A stretch of 64,000 nucleotides of DNA from contig NZ_CP042425.1 in assembly GCF_008254045.1 (NCBI RefSeq), forward strand, positions 5,332,001 through 5,396,000, read 5' to 3'. Of this stretch, positions 63,896 to 64,000 are shown piece by piece (position 1 is the stretch's first letter; each line of letters starts with the position of its first letter). Source of the DNA: Limnoglobus roseus. Lineage in GTDB: Bacteria; Planctomycetota; Planctomycetia; Gemmatales; Gemmataceae. The notes beneath the pieces are model-generated. The model was not told the DNA's origin, did no database searches, and was given only the letters and a program-made list of their open reading frames with translations. The translations under genes were made by a program, and so were the position numbers.

Positions 63896-64000
63896 ATGTT
63901 GACCGCCCCCTGCTCGTTCCGGCGGTCGATCCGCGACCCGGGTCGCACGGGCGTCGCCGGCCCCACGGCCCGCCGCTCACGGTCGACTCTTCCCGCGCCC
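63896..64000 (+). CDS. partial gene running off the window end
   Basis: A perfect AGGAGGT lies 7 bases before ATG 63896, and the frame is open for 35 codons to the window edge (MLTAPCSFRRSIRDPGRTGV...). The strong ribosome-binding site and the operon position support a start. The residues seen are low-complexity and basic, so no function can be suggested. Confidence 0.45.
   Translation, partial: MLTAPCSFRRSIRDPGRTGVAGPTARRSRSTLPAP

Overview
This is a high-GC bacterial window (no complete tRNA, no rRNA, no CRISPR array) with the character of a Planctomycetota genome, most likely Gemmataceae. The clues are a giant Calx-beta/FG-GAP surface protein with a 'GLEERLTPA' N-terminal motif, TadG-like proteins, twin-arginine-secreted Gfo/Idh/MocA and amine oxidases, very large multi-PAS histidine kinases, a CheB-CheR fusion and small lysine-rich stress proteins. 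The assignment is inferred from gene style; no taxonomic marker is present.

Layout. 0-6 kb: stress and envelope genes (DUF892 ferritin-like protein, TPP enzyme plus SDR operon, lipoprotein, DUF2171 protein). 5.7-12 kb: a minus-strand signalling operon (CheB-CheR/PAS/GAF fusion, GAF/PAS histidine kinase, NarL-type regulator). 12.4-21.5 kb: catalase HPII, HAD phosphatase with Gfo/Idh/MocA oxidoreductase, zinc alcohol dehydrogenase, a short UvrA paralogue. 21.8-33.1 kb: a PAS/GAF hybrid kinase, a patatin lipase flanked by two related small genes and a 35-bp repeat, a ParB-like/N6-adenine methylase coupled to a terminase-small-subunit-like protein, a flavin amine oxidase and a secreted beta-propeller protein.

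33.2-44.4 kb is an accessory island with every intact gene on the minus strand: a 9-bp repeat array, a primase-helicase, a sigma-like protein, a two-gene QueC-like system, an HTH protein, a large serine recombinase, DUF2924 and a small partner. It is bounded by wrecks of a DUF262/DUF1524 gene and a tyrosine integrase. The QueC-like PP-loop protein and its coupled partner, which begins Met-Gly, are the best candidate for an undescribed, probably anti-phage, system.

44.4-55.7 kb: a 2251-residue Calx-beta protein divergent from a TadG-like protein, then a hybrid kinase with a canonical LOV photosensor. 55.9-60.2 kb is eroded accessory DNA: an HTH remnant, a frameshifted response regulator, an ArsR gene cut by an IS701-like transposase fragment, stem-loop-rich noncoding DNA and the 3' half of a tRNA-Asn. 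60.4-64 kb: an operon of a MoxR ATPase, an unknown protein, a VWA/zinc-peptidase-like protein, a small protein and a gene running off the end.

Several genes carry single-base frameshifts (about 36277, 56660 and 58428, and an A7 run at 56287). These are either real decay or assembly errors, and should be checked against reads.
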